Assembly (NCBI RefSeq): GCF_024496085.1
Contig: NZ_CP101751.1
Coordinates: 2,976,001-3,040,000 of the forward strand
Reading direction: 5' to 3'
DNA from: Flavobacterium cerinum
GTDB lineage: Bacteria > Bacteroidota > Bacteroidia > Flavobacteriales > Flavobacteriaceae
Length of the DNA stretch: 64,000 nucleotides
Part shown: in pieces, positions 41,853 to 52,279 of the stretch
Layout of the letters: each line of letters starts with the position of its first letter
Position numbering within the stretch: position 1 is the first letter of the stretch
Position numbers and translations under genes: made by a program
The notes under the pieces: model-generated
The model's database searches: none
Seen by the model: only the letters and a program-made list of their open reading frames with translations
Told to the model about the DNA's origin: nothing

Positions 41853-44800
41853 TTATCTCATGATATAAACCCATCCGGTTTTAACAGTACTTGAATTGTC
41901 TCCCGTATCAAAAACATAGTAATATGTTCCTGTTGGTAAAACGGTTCCGTCGAATGTTCCGTTTACATTTGAAATACCTTTCCAGTCGTTTTGGTAGTAT
42001 CGGGTTTTATAAACCAGATTACCGTAACGGTTGTATACTTCTAATGTATTGTTCGGAAAATGTTCTGCACATTTGATTGTGAATACATCATTCGCTCCGT
42101 CTTCATTTGGTGTAAACTCATTGTAAACCACTAAACATTTCGGTTCAACCGAAGCACTTGCGGTATTATTGTCTACATCAACATCTGTCGGTTCGGAACT
42201 CGCTATTGTTGCTGTATTTAAATAATCACCTGAGAATAATACTTTTACTGTAAGCTGTAACGTTGCTACTCCGTTTGCGTTTAGCGTCGGAATGGTCCAG
42301 ATACCGGTATTGTTATTATAAGTACCGTTAGAAACCACCATACTCACAAATCCGTAACCACTTGGAATCGCCTCGTTAACAATAATATTCTGGAACTGTG
42401 CCTGACCGGTATTGGTTACTGTAATCGTAAAGACTACGTTATCATCAATAAACGGAGTCGGATTATCTACAGTTTTGGTAATCGTAATATCAGAACAGTT
42501 GATCACATTCAGGTTCATTGCCGCAGAATTGCTTGTACTACATCCGTTTGCATCGCTATAGGACACATTAACTGTGTTTGCTCCTATCTGATTCCACAAT
42601 ACCGTTATAGTATTGTCGGTTGCAGTACCGCCATTCACAATTTGTCCGCCGCCGGTTACTACCCAAACATAGTTTGACATTCCGGTGTTGGTTGTATAGG
42701 TAACCTGATCCTGAATACAAGCTGTTGGCGAACCTCCGCTAATTGTTGCTTGTGTTCCATTAAAGAACTGTACTGTTACAGCCAAACGAACCGAACTTTC
42801 ACAACCTGTTGTCGGATCCACCAGCACACCATAATACGTCCCCGCTGTTAACGGTGTAGATGCTGCTATTGCCGTACCTCCGGTTGGCGTACTGTACCAG
42901 ATCACTCCCGTTTCATTTACCTGAATAGACGCTACAGTCGGATTTGCTGTTTGACAGAAATCCTGAGTGGTATCATTCGTTGTTGGCGTCGGTGCGTCAT
43001 TAACCTGTACTGCAACCGCTAAACGTACTGAACTTTCACAACCTGAAGCCGCATCCACTAAAACGCCGTAATACGTTCCGGTTACTAATGGTGTAGTTCC
43101 CGACACAACAGTACCTCCGGTTGGCGCATTATACCAGATCACTCCGGTTTCATTTACCTGAATAGACGCTACCGTCGGATTTGTTGATTTACAGAAGTCC
43201 TGAGTTGTATCATTTGTTGTTGGCGTCGGTGCATCGTTAACTTGTACCGAAACCGCTAAACGTACTGAACTTTCACAACCCGAAGCCGCATCAACCAATG
43301 CTCCGTAATACGTTGTTCCGCTTACTAATGGTGTTGTTGAAGTAACTACAGTTCCACCTGTTGGCGCATTGTACCAGATCACTCCGGTTTCATTTACCTG
43401 AATAGACGCTACCGTCGGATTTGTTGACTGACAAAAATCCTGAGTCGTATCATTTGTAGTTGGTGTCGGTGCATCATTAACCTGTACCGCAACCGCTAAA
43501 CGTACTGAACTTTCACAACCTGATGTCGCATCCACTAAAACACCGTAATACGTTCCGGTTACTAACGGTGTTGTTGAAGTAACAACTGTTCCGCCGGTTG
43601 GTGCATTGTACCAGATCACTCCGGTTTCATTTACCTGAATCGAAGCTACTGTCGGATTTGTGGACTGACAGAAATCCTGAGTCGTATCATTTGTAGTTGG
43701 TGTCGGTGCATCGTTAACTTGTACCGCAACCGCTAAACGTACTGAACTTTCACAACCTGATGTCGGATCCACTAAAACGCCGTAATACGTTCCGGTTACC
43801 AAAGGTGTTGTTGAAGTAACAACTGTTCCTCCGGTTGGTGCATTGTACCAGATCACTCCGGTTTCATTTACCTGAATCGAAGCTACTGTCGGATTTGTTG
43901 ACTGACAGAAATCCTGAGTCGTATCATTCGTAGTTGGCGTTGGTGCATCATTAATCTGAACAGCAACCGCTAAACGTACTGAACTTTCACAACCTGATGT
44001 CGCATCCACTAAAACACCGTAATACGTTCCGGTTACTAACGGTGTTGTTGAAGTAACAACTGTTCCGCCGGTTAGCGCATTGTACCAGATCACGCCGGTT
44101 TCATTTACCTGAATAGACGCTACCGTCGGATTTGTTGACTGACAAAAATCCTGAGTCGTATCATTTGTAGTTGGTGTCGGTGCATCATTAACCTGTACCG
44201 CAACCGCTAAACGTACTGAACTTTCACAACCTGATGTCGCATCCACTAAAACACCGTAATACGTTCCGGTTACTAACGGTGTTGTTGAAGTAACAACGGT
44301 GCCGCCGGTTGGCGCATTATACCAGATCACGCCGGTTTCATTTACCTGAATGGAAGCTACTGTCGGATTTGTTGACTGACAGAAATCCTGAGTCGTATCA
44401 TTTGTAGTTGGTGTCGGTGCATCGTTAACTTGTACCGCAACCGCTAAACGTACTGAACTTTCACAACCTGATATCGGATCCACTAAAACGCCGTAATACG
44501 TTCCGGTTACCAAAGGTGTTGTTGAAGTAACAACTGTTCCTCCGGTTGGTGCATTGTACCAGATCACTCCGGTTTCATTTACCTGAATCGAAGCTACTGT
44601 CGGATTTGTTGACTGACAGAAATCCTGAGTCGTATCATTCGTAGTTGGCGTTGGTGCATCATTAATCTGAACAGCAACCGCTAAACGTACTGAACTTTCA
44701 CAACCTGATGTCGCATCCACTAAAACACCGTAATACGTTCCGGTTACTAACGGTGTTGTTGAAGTAACAACTGTTCCGCCGGTTGGCGCATTATACCAGA

Positions 44801-47800
44801 TCACGCCGGTTTCATTTACCTGAATGGAAGCTACTGTCGGATTTGTTGACTGACAGAAATCCTGAGTTGTATCATTTGTAGTTGGTGTCGGTGCGTCATT
44901 AACCTGTACCGCTACCGCTAAACGAACCGAACTTTCACAACCGGATGTCGCATCCACTAAAACACCGTAATACGTTCCGGTTACTAATGGTGTCGTTGAA
45001 GCAACAACAGTTCCACCGGTTGGCGCATTATACCAGATCACGCCGGTTTCATTTACCTGAATGGAAGCTACTGTCGGATTTGTTGACTGACAGAAATCCT
45101 GAGTTGTATCATTTGTAGTTGGTGTCGGTGCGTCATTAACCTGTACCGCTACCGCTAAACGAACCGAACTTTCACAACCGGATGTCGCATCCACTAAAAC
45201 ACCGTAATACGTTCCGGTTACTAATGGTGTCGTTGAAGTAACAACGGTTCCGCCGGTTGGCGCATTATACCAGATCACTCCGGTTTCATTTACCTGAATA
45301 GACGCTACAGTCGGATTTGTGGACTGACAGAAATCCTGAGTCGTATCATTTGTTGTTGGCGTCGGTGCATCATTAATCTGTACCGCAACCGCTAAACGTA
45401 CTGAGCTTTCACAACCGGATGTCGCATCCACTAAAACACCGTAATACGTTCCGGTTACTAATGGTGTAGTTGAAGCAACTACAGTTCCACCGGTTGGTGC
45501 ATTGTACCAGATCACTCCGGTTTCATTTACCTGAATAGACGCTACAGTCGGATTTGTTGACTGACAGAAGTCCTGAGTCGTATCATTTGTAGTTGGTGTC
45601 GGTGCGTCATTAACCTGTACCGCAACCGCTAAACGTACTGAGCTTTCACAACCGGATGTCGCATCCACTAAAACACCGTAATACGTTCCGGTTACTAATG
45701 GTGTAGTTGAAGCAACTACAGTTCCACCGGTTGGTGCATTGTACCAGATCACTCCGGTTTCATTTACCTGAATAGACGCTACAGTCGGATTTGTGGACTG
45801 ACAGAAATCCTGAGTCGTATCATTTGTTGTTGGCGTCGGTGCATCATTAATCTGTACCGCAACCGCTAAACGTACTGAACTTTCACAACCGGAAGTCGCA
45901 TCCACTAAAACGCCGTAATACGTTCCGGTTACTAATGGTGTAGTTCCTGTTACAACAGTTCCTCCGGTTGGCGCATTGTACCAGATCACTCCGGTTTCAT
46001 TTACCTGAATAGACGCTACTGTCGGATTTGTTGACTGACAGAAATCCTGAGTCGTATCATTTGTTGTTGGCGTTGGTGCATCGTTAACCTGTACCGCAAC
46101 CGCTAAACGTACTGAACTTTCACAACCTGAAACGGCATCAACCAAAACTCCGTAATACGTTCCGGTTACTAATGGTGTAGTTCCTGTTACAACAGTTCCG
46201 CCGGTTGGTGCATTATACCAGATCACTCCGGTTTCATTTACCTGAATCGAAGCTACAGTCGGATTATTTACCACACAGAAGTCCTGAGTTGTATCATTCG
46301 TTGTTGGCGTTGGTGCATCGCTCATTCTTACAACAACATCCTGTAACGTTCCCGGAAGATTTTGACAAGTTGTTTCGCTTGTAACCGCTACATAATAAGT
46401 ATACGGACTATTTGTTGTCGTTAAGCCGCTAATCGTTAATGTTCCGTTTGCAGCAATACTGTACGTTACCCCGCTTACTGTTCCGTTTGTAATCGGTTGG
46501 GTGACATCATTTGTAAAATACCAGGTAAATACCGGATTTGTTAACGTTGTTGTAGGTTGAATCGTTACCGGAGCCGGATTAACCAAACAAGCCTGCACAT
46601 CGCTTACTGTAATATCGGTTGCTATAGATGAAGGCAATATTGTAAAAGTAACCGATCTTCTTTCAGCCGGTAAAGTGGCACAAAACTGATCGGAACTAAC
46701 ACCTACATAATACGTATAGGTTCCCGGTGCTAACCCTGTCAACGCTAATGTAGCTGTTGATTGTCCGCTTATTACAGTCTGATTGGTTCCGTCAAAACTA
46801 TACCAGTAATAAACCGGGTTTGTTACAGCCGGTGTACTGTTTAATTGTGCCGTTAATGAAACTGCTCCTGTCGGACTACAAATTGTAGTATTCGTTGCAG
46901 AATTAATTAAGATCCCGGTAACGGATGTTTGCGGTGAAGTCGGACGAACCGTTATCGTAATTGGTGTTCTGTCTAAAACTTCACATCCGCTTCTCACCGG
47001 TTGCAGGTAATACACATGGGTCCCCACAGCTAAACTATACGGAATCGTATAGGAAGTTCCGCTGGTTATCAGATTACCTCCGGTTTCTGCATCATACCAG
47101 TTAAAAGTTGTACAGTCAATCGGGGCAATACTGACCACATCGCCGTAACACACTTCAATAATACGATCACCACCGCTACCGACAACATCAACGGCAGCTT
47201 CTCTGGTTACCGAGTGAACTTGTAAACCATTTAATACACTGGCTACACCACCAAATCGGATACGAACGCGATCAAAAACCGGTGATTGTGCATTGGAAAT
47301 CAGCAATGCTTCCGTTCCTCCGTTTAACAATTGTAATGTCAGTAAGCTTCCGTTACCATCCAAAAGCGGCCCTACAGGGTTATTCCCCATATAACGCTGA
47401 ATGCTAAAACCAGCTATAAGTCCCAGATTTAATATCGTGCTCGGTCTGGAAATACGCACTTTAACAACATCGTTTTCCTGAGACGGTGATCTGAATTTTA
47501 CCGTTAACTCCGAAGCAGCAAGAACACCAACACCAGTAGTCATTGTTGCAAATGTTGCATGATTATTATCAACTGCATTCCAGGCATTGGTAACTCCAAC
47601 CGTACTGGTTAAAGCACCGATTCCTAAGTCAATATTACCATAGAATACATCTTCCACATCGCCCGGCTGACAAACTACCGGATCAGCAACTTTATGATAA
47701 TACGCTTCATAAATTCGGGCACTTTGCGCAACACTTAATACAGATCCGATTACAATACGAATACCGTCATACGCTTTTGGTCCTGTATTATTAGAAGGCA

Positions 47801-50360
47801 CAAATGTATATTCGAAATTATTTTCTCCCGGTAAAAGGTTTAGTAAAGTTCCCGATAATTGCTGTAAAGTTCCAATATCAATCGGGTTACCCAATCCGTC
47901 TCTTTTCGTTCCTATAATGGATACCGCTCCTAATAACGCTAAACCACTATATTCCGAACCTACTTTAACCGTTACCGGAGTTCCTGACGGAATTGTTGTA
48001 TTCCATTGTATATTTTGCCAGGTTGTTCCTATTCCTAATAGTCCCAATCCGGTTGTAATGGTCGAAAAAGTCTGTGGATTACGATCAATCGCTAATGTTC
48101 CGTTCATAACACCTCCGGTAATAATCGAACCGGAAGTCTGTGTATCGGCATAAACACGATCTAAAAATACCGGACAATTCGCCGGATCCACAACGTTTAC
48201 TGTAACAGAAAGGCTAACCGAACATAATCCGTTATTTGCAACAGCAGTAAAGGTATAATAACCGGCTGTAGTAAACGGACCGGCTACATTAGATGCTAAA
48301 GCAGTACCGCTCTGATTATACCAGGTTACTGTTCCATTTGAAGTCGATTGTAACGTAACCGAATCTCCCAGGTTAACCGTATATGTTGCTGGTGTTACTT
48401 GTAGTGTCGGTAACGGATTTACAGTTACCACTACAGGCAAACGATCTGATATACAAGCATCAGCCGGATTAAACGCTTCAATATAATAGGTTCCGCTTGT
48501 TGTAATATTTGCAGCTGCGGTAGCCGTAATCGGGTTGTTACTACTATCATAGAATGTATAGGTTGTTGCACCCGAAGTATCAAAATTAGTAATCGCATCT
48601 CTCAGGTTCACAAAACCACAACCCGAGATTATAGCCGATACCGTTAAAGGTGTCTTTACACCCAAACCAACCTGTACAGCAGCTAATGTATTTACTGCAT
48701 TCTCACAGGCACCATTCACTTCTACAGCGATATAATAATTCCGCGGTGTATTGCTAGCATTTAATCCGCTAATGGCTAGTGTTCCGAGAATATTATTTTT
48801 AACATAGGTAAGTCCCGGATGTCCTGAAAAACCATTCGTAATTTCCTCCGTTTTGTTCTGATCCGTATAATATTTAAAAACGCCACCTGTTAAACTCGTG
48901 GTCGGTTCTAAAAGAGCCACTCCCGCACAGGATGCATTTACATTCGCACTAATCGTAATATCCGACGCAATCGGAAGTGCGTTTACAGTTATCGTAACCG
49001 GAACTCTTTCTGACAATCTCGCACAACCGATTTGACGGCTAGCCACATAATAAGTAGTCGTAGCGGTTACCGTTGGTGAATACGTTTGATTGTATGCTGT
49101 TACTGCTACAGAAGCTCCTGTCAGACTATTAAACCAAACCAATTCATTTGTAGATGCTGTTGTCGCAGATAAAGCAACCGATTGACTACCACAGACAGCC
49201 ATATTAGCCGTTACTGCTGTAGGTTTAGCCGGTGATCGATAGACATCAAATATTTTAACCGTTTTGGTTACATTGAGTTGTACCAAAGACGAAATTGTTA
49301 CCCGAACCCGGTCAAAAGCTTGTCCCGGACTAAATGCAACATCTGTTTTTGCACCGGAACTGAGTAACCCGAGGAGATCGAGATTAACTAAAGATCCTAA
49401 TCCCGACGAATAGACGACACTTGTTCCTGATAAAGCTTCTATCTTAATTCCATCCGAAACACCCAGATTAAGCAAAGACGGATCGTCAAGTTGCAATACC
49501 AGATGAAACTGGTCGGTTGCTCCTGATGGTGTTTGAAAATACATGGTTTGACTAATGGTTCCAGCCACCGTCAATACACCCTGACTCACCTGAGAAAAAG
49601 TAGTATCACTATTATCTATTGCAAGATTCGGGTTACTTACTCCTGCTCCTCCTACTCCTAAAATATCAACTGTTCCTCCGGTACCGTCAAATGAAGTAGC
49701 AAAAGCCGGATTACAAATATCAGATCCTGAAAAATGGAACGCACTATAAACACGTAACGTATTAATGGTTCCCAGAAGCAACGTATTCGTGTAATCCTCA
49801 ATTTCAATACTATTATAAGCGACACTTGGTGTAATTGCGATATAATAAAATCCGTTAGCACCATATACAAGACGTGCATTTTCATTTGCAAAACCATTGA
49901 TAGATGAGGCAGTAAATACCGGTGTTGCATTTCCGGTTTCTTTAGCCCGAACCTCAAAATAGTGGTTTCCAAGCGCAATAGTTCCGGTCAGATTCGCCAA
50001 TGCTCCTCCCAAACCACCTCCTAAGAGTGTATTTAAAAGCGTTGCATCCGTTTGAATCCGCACATAAGTTGTAGTTCCTGCCGGTACAGTAGACGGGAAT
50101 CCCAATTCTATCCTACCGGTATACGAACCTAAGTTAATCGCAATACCTCCGTAGGATTCCAGTGTGGCATAATCGGTTGTACTAACCGAGACAGCATTAC
50201 CCGGCGCAGCTACATGGCTGTTGTTCCCGAGCAGTTGATTCGCATATATATAACTCACCTGGGCATGGGAGTTAGTATGAACGAAAAAGAAAAATGCCAA
50301 AAAGAGCAGATAGAGCCTTTTAAAACATTTTTTCAGGGTAAAATTCCAATTCATAAGCAA
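41853..50360 (-). CDS. Giant T9SS type B surface protein with fifteen 79-residue repeats (SprB-like)
   Basis: 2835 residues. An N-terminal signal peptide ends near NSHA. Two or more large beta-sandwich domains follow (about residues 40-330 and 720-1050), then several Ig-like (PKD/SprB-type) units with the motif YYLxxxRSGCEVLDRTPITIT. Fifteen almost identical 79-residue repeats, each starting NDAPTPTTNDTTQDFC and containing IWYNAPTGGT and SGCESSVRLAV, span 42780-46323. The end has a DUF11 domain (TVDNPTPFIDDNVVFTITV) and a gliding-motility-type sorting domain (NEFTPNEDGANDVFTIKC ... GTYYYVF). It should be exported by the type IX system. PorP/SprF and OmpA partners follow. An adhesin or motility role is inferred. 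Confidence 0.92.
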   Translation of the reverse strand: MLMNWNFTLKKCFKRLYLLFLAFFFFVHTNSHAQVSYIYANQLLGNNSHVAAPGNAVSVSTTDYATLESYGGIAINLGSYTGRIELGFPSTVPAGTTTYVRIQTDATLLNTLLGGGLGGALANLTGTIALGNHYFEVRAKETGNATPVFTASSINGFANENARLVYGANGFYYIAITPSVAYNSIEIEDYTNTLLLGTINTLRVYSAFHFSGSDICNPAFATSFDGTGGTVDILGVGGAGVSNPNLAIDNSDTTFSQVSQGVLTVAGTISQTMYFQTPSGATDQFHLVLQLDDPSLLNLGVSDGIKIEALSGTSVVYSSGLGSLVNLDLLGLLSSGAKTDVAFSPGQAFDRVRVTISSLVQLNVTKTVKIFDVYRSPAKPTAVTANMAVCGSQSVALSATTASTNELVWFNSLTGASVAVTAYNQTYSPTVTATTTYYVASRQIGCARLSERVPVTITVNALPIASDITISANVNASCAGVALLEPTTSLTGGVFKYYTDQNKTEEITNGFSGHPGLTYVKNNILGTLAISGLNASNTPRNYYIAVEVNGACENAVNTLAAVQVGLGVKTPLTVSAIISGCGFVNLRDAITNFDTSGATTYTFYDSSNNPITATAAANITTSGTYYIEAFNPADACISDRLPVVVTVNPLPTLQVTPATYTVNLGDSVTLQSTSNGTVTWYNQSGTALASNVAGPFTTAGYYTFTAVANNGLCSVSLSVTVNVVDPANCPVFLDRVYADTQTSGSIITGGVMNGTLAIDRNPQTFSTITTGLGLLGIGTTWQNIQWNTTIPSGTPVTVKVGSEYSGLALLGAVSIIGTKRDGLGNPIDIGTLQQLSGTLLNLLPGENNFEYTFVPSNNTGPKAYDGIRIVIGSVLSVAQSARIYEAYYHKVADPVVCQPGDVEDVFYGNIDLGIGALTSTVGVTNAWNAVDNNHATFATMTTGVGVLAASELTVKFRSPSQENDVVKVRISRPSTILNLGLIAGFSIQRYMGNNPVGPLLDGNGSLLTLQLLNGGTEALLISNAQSPVFDRVRIRFGGVASVLNGLQVHSVTREAAVDVVGSGGDRIIEVCYGDVVSIAPIDCTTFNWYDAETGGNLITSGTSYTIPYSLAVGTHVYYLQPVRSGCEVLDRTPITITVRPTSPQTSVTGILINSATNTTICSPTGAVSLTAQLNSTPAVTNPVYYWYSFDGTNQTVISGQSTATLALTGLAPGTYTYYVGVSSDQFCATLPAERRSVTFTILPSSIATDITVSDVQACLVNPAPVTIQPTTTLTNPVFTWYFTNDVTQPITNGTVSGVTYSIAANGTLTISGLTTTNSPYTYYVAVTSETTCQNLPGTLQDVVVRMSDAPTPTTNDTTQDFCVVNNPTVASIQVNETGVIWYNAPTGGTVVTGTTPLVTGTYYGVLVDAVSGCESSVRLAVAVQVNDAPTPTTNDTTQDFCQSTNPTVASIQVNETGVIWYNAPTGGTVVTGTTPLVTGTYYGVLVDATSGCESSVRLAVAVQINDAPTPTTNDTTQDFCQSTNPTVASIQVNETGVIWYNAPTGGTVVASTTPLVTGTYYGVLVDATSGCESSVRLAVAVQVNDAPTPTTNDTTQDFCQSTNPTVASIQVNETGVIWYNAPTGGTVVASTTPLVTGTYYGVLVDATSGCESSVRLAVAVQINDAPTPTTNDTTQDFCQSTNPTVASIQVNETGVIWYNAPTGGTVVTSTTPLVTGTYYGVLVDATSGCESSVRLAVAVQVNDAPTPTTNDTTQDFCQSTNPTVASIQVNETGVIWYNAPTGGTVVASTTPLVTGTYYGVLVDATSGCESSVRLAVAVQVNDAPTPTTNDTTQDFCQSTNPTVASIQVNETGVIWYNAPTGGTVVTSTTPLVTGTYYGVLVDATSGCESSVRLAVAVQINDAPTPTTNDTTQDFCQSTNPTVASIQVNETGVIWYNAPTGGTVVTSTTPLVTGTYYGVLVDPISGCESSVRLAVAVQVNDAPTPTTNDTTQDFCQSTNPTVASIQVNETGVIWYNAPTGGTVVTSTTPLVTGTYYGVLVDATSGCESSVRLAVAVQVNDAPTPTTNDTTQDFCQSTNPTVASIQVNETGVIWYNALTGGTVVTSTTPLVTGTYYGVLVDATSGCESSVRLAVAVQINDAPTPTTNDTTQDFCQSTNPTVASIQVNETGVIWYNAPTGGTVVTSTTPLVTGTYYGVLVDPTSGCESSVRLAVAVQVNDAPTPTTNDTTQDFCQSTNPTVASIQVNETGVIWYNAPTGGTVVTSTTPLVTGTYYGVLVDATSGCESSVRLAVAVQVNDAPTPTTNDTTQDFCQSTNPTVASIQVNETGVIWYNAPTGGTVVTSTTPLVSGTTYYGALVDAASGCESSVRLAVSVQVNDAPTPTTNDTTQDFCKSTNPTVASIQVNETGVIWYNAPTGGTVVSGTTPLVTGTYYGVLVDAASGCESSVRLAVAVQVNDAPTPTTNDTTQDFCQTANPTVASIQVNETGVIWYSTPTGGTAIAASTPLTAGTYYGVLVDPTTGCESSVRLAVTVQFFNGTQATISGGSPTACIQDQVTYTTNTGMSNYVWVVTGGGQIVNGGTATDNTITVLWNQIGANTVNVSYSDANGCSTSNSAAMNLNVINCSDITITKTVDNPTPFIDDNVVFTITVTNTGQAQFQNIIVNEAIPSGYGFVSMVVSNGTYNNNTGIWTIPTLNANGVATLQLTVKVLFSGDYLNTATIASSEPTDVDVDNNTASASVEPKCLVVYNEFTPNEDGANDVFTIKCAEHFPNNTLEVYNRYGNLVYKTRYYQNDWKGISNVNGTFDGTVLPTGTYYYVFDTGDNSSTVKTGWVYIMR
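42780..46323 (-). repeat. Fifteen tandem 237-bp repeats
   Basis: The unit is 237 bp (79 residues). The codons for TTQDFC recur every 236-240 bp from about 46280 down to about 42960, fifteen times. Units differ mainly at a few sites (VVTS/VVAS/VVTG and DAT/DPT/DPI/DAA). The last copy (C-terminal) is the most diverged, and the third from last is one residue longer. The high nucleotide identity implies recent expansion or gene conversion, and likely length variation between strains. Confidence 0.95.
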
Positions 50361-50983
50361 TAGTTTTAAATTAGGTTAATTCTACAGTATATACATAAGT
50401 AGCCTGACAGCTTATAAAGCTGCCGGAAAGCCTTTAATCTTACATTTATGCTGTTTTATCTAAGTGTTAAATCGAAACTTATTCAAACAAAATGGCGATT
50501 ACTATAATTTTGGGATTTTTGCTGTACCGGATCAACAGATCATTCTCAAAAGACCTCTTTTACCTCTAAAAAGATTCGATACAAATGATATTCTTTACTT
50601 CAATAAATATTATTTTTTAACACTATTTAAATCAAATTCTAAAAAGCATAAAAACATATTATGTGAACTTTTATTTTTACTTCCATAAAAGTATTACACA
50701 TTTTGAGAATACACAAGAAAAAATTAAATTTAAATACATAATGTTAAAAAAAGTCTTACATATTTCGGTAATTACCTGTAATATAATACAGTATAATTTT
50801 ACAAATCTTAAAAATAACCTACAAAAAATAAGTAAAATTACGATATCAACATATTCACAAAATGTGAACTTTGTTTGAAAATAATCAAAAAATGCCAAAA
50901 TGAAACAAAATGAGATATTTCTATATTTTTAAGAATACTACAACATCGCAGTTTAAAAGAAGTATTTTTATTATTTTAGCCCT
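50361..50983. promoter_or_regulatory. Divergent intergenic region with repeated TGTGAACTTT-like motifs
   Basis: 623 bp of very AT-rich DNA between divergent units. The short frames present have no signal of coding. ATGTGAACTTT occurs at 50661-50671 and again at 50862-50872 (inside CACAAAATGTGAACTTTG). An inverted relative, ATTACACATTTTGAGAATAC, lies at 50693-50712. The three sites could be operators for the adhesin operon or for the operon starting at 50984. Confidence 0.4.
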
Positions 50984-51742
50984 ATGATTAAAATCGCTAT
51001 TATCGGCTCTGGTAATGTAGCCCAACACCTGATTACTGTTTTCCAAAAAACAGCGACTGTAAAACTGGTACAGGTTTTTGCCCGAAAAAAAGAGACCCTT
51101 AGTACTCTTGTTCCGGAAGCCTTAGTTACTTCCGATCTTTCGGGACTAAAAGAAGCTGATTTATACATTATTGCCGTATCTGACGATGCTATTTCTGATA
51201 TCGCCGCACAACTAAATTTTACCAATAAATTAATAGTCCATACCTCAGGTAGTTCCGGTATGGAAGTTTTAGGTAATCAAAACAGAAAAGGTGTCTTTTA
51301 TCCGTTACAGACTTTTTCAAAAACCAAGGCAGTCGATTTTAAGACGGTTCCCTTATGTTTAGAATGCGAAAACGAAGCCGACTACCAATTATTAGAAGCG
51401 GTTGCTAATGCTATATCCGATAAAGTTTACCGCATCAGTTCCGAACAAAGACAAAGTCTTCATGTAGCAGCTGTATTTTCCTGTAATTTTGTAAACCACC
51501 TGTATCAGATAGGTGATGAAATTTGTCGGGAAAACAATATCCCTTTTGAAATCCTTTTTCCGTTAATTCAGGAAACCGCGGATAAAATAAAAACATTGTC
51601 TCCGCAAGCCGCTCAAACCGGACCGGCAATCCGTAGAGATCAAAAAACAATCGAAAGACATCTGGCCTTTTTAAAGGATAATCCGGAACGAACAGAAATA
51701 TATCAACTACTAACAGAATCCATACAAAAAAATAATGACTAA
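50984..51742 (+). CDS. Rossmann-fold/DUF2520 oxidoreductase-like protein
   Basis: 252 residues. The N-terminal NAD(P)-binding domain starts IKIAIIGSGNVAQHLITVF and continues with DLYIIAVSDDAISDIA. The C-terminal DUF2520 helical domain has HVAAVFSCNFVNHLYQIGDE and QTGPAIRRDQKTIERHLAFL. It is built like pyrroline-5-carboxylate or F420-dependent reductases, but the substrate is unknown. It is the first gene of a five-gene operon; the next gene overlaps its end by 8 bp. Confidence 0.9.
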   Translation: MIKIAIIGSGNVAQHLITVFQKTATVKLVQVFARKKETLSTLVPEALVTSDLSGLKEADLYIIAVSDDAISDIAAQLNFTNKLIVHTSGSSGMEVLGNQNRKGVFYPLQTFSKTKAVDFKTVPLCLECENEADYQLLEAVANAISDKVYRISSEQRQSLHVAAVFSCNFVNHLYQIGDEICRENNIPFEILFPLIQETADKIKTLSPQAAQTGPAIRRDQKTIERHLAFLKDNPERTEIYQLLTESIQKNND

Positions 51743-52262
51743 GAGTTACAAAGAATTAATGAACGACATCACTACTTTTATTTTTGATGTCGATGGCGTT
51801 TTAACTGATGGTACAATACATGTAACCCAAACCGGAGAAATGCTCCGTCATATGAATATCCGCGATGGTTATGCTATGAAGGCTGCCGTAGAAAACGGCT
51901 ATACGGTTTGTATTATTTCCGGCGGTAGTAATGAAGGAGTTCGAATCCGACTTCGTAATTTAGGAATAACCGATATTTATCTTGGCGTACCCAACAAAGT
52001 AGAAACATTTGACGAGTTTACCGATATTTATAAGATCAACCCGGAGCAAGTACTTTATATGGGGGACGATATTCCGGACTATCACGTTATGAAATTAGTA
52101 GGCCTGGCAACCTGTCCGCAGGATGCAGCACCGGAAATCAAAGAAATCTGCAACTATATCTCCCATAAAAACGGAGGTAAAGGTGCTGTTCGCGATGTGA
52201 TTGAACAGGTTATGAAAGTTCAGGGAAAATGGATGGAACATTTTGATGCTAAATACGATTAA
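51735..52262 (+). CDS. KdsC-like HAD phosphatase
   Basis: 175 residues. HAD motifs are FDVDGVLTDGTIHV (nucleophile Asp and general acid Asp), IISGGSNEGVRIR (motif II Ser, also substrate loop) and LYMGDDIPDYHVMK (metal acidic pair). The length and the absence of a cap match KdsC, which removes phosphate from 3-deoxy-manno-octulosonate-8-P in Kdo synthesis. Neighbouring genes do not include kdsA/B, so the substrate may be related rather than identical. It overlaps the preceding gene by 8 bp and lies 17 bp before the UbiA gene. Confidence 0.88.
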   Translation: MTKSYKELMNDITTFIFDVDGVLTDGTIHVTQTGEMLRHMNIRDGYAMKAAVENGYTVCIISGGSNEGVRIRLRNLGITDIYLGVPNKVETFDEFTDIYKINPEQVLYMGDDIPDYHVMKLVGLATCPQDAAPEIKEICNYISHKNGGKGAVRDVIEQVMKVQGKWMEHFDAKYD

Positions 52263-52279
52263 AATCGAAGTACTATAAT

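Noticed and set aside
42780..46323. CRISPR-like periodic repeats
   Set aside because: The period is 237 bp with no unique spacers, in frame with one long protein; it is a protein repeat.
50464..50898. Short frames of 71-74 codons in the spacer upstream of the adhesin
   Set aside because: Very AT-rich, Phe/Leu/Ile/Lys-only composition, on both strands over the same bases; no coding signal.
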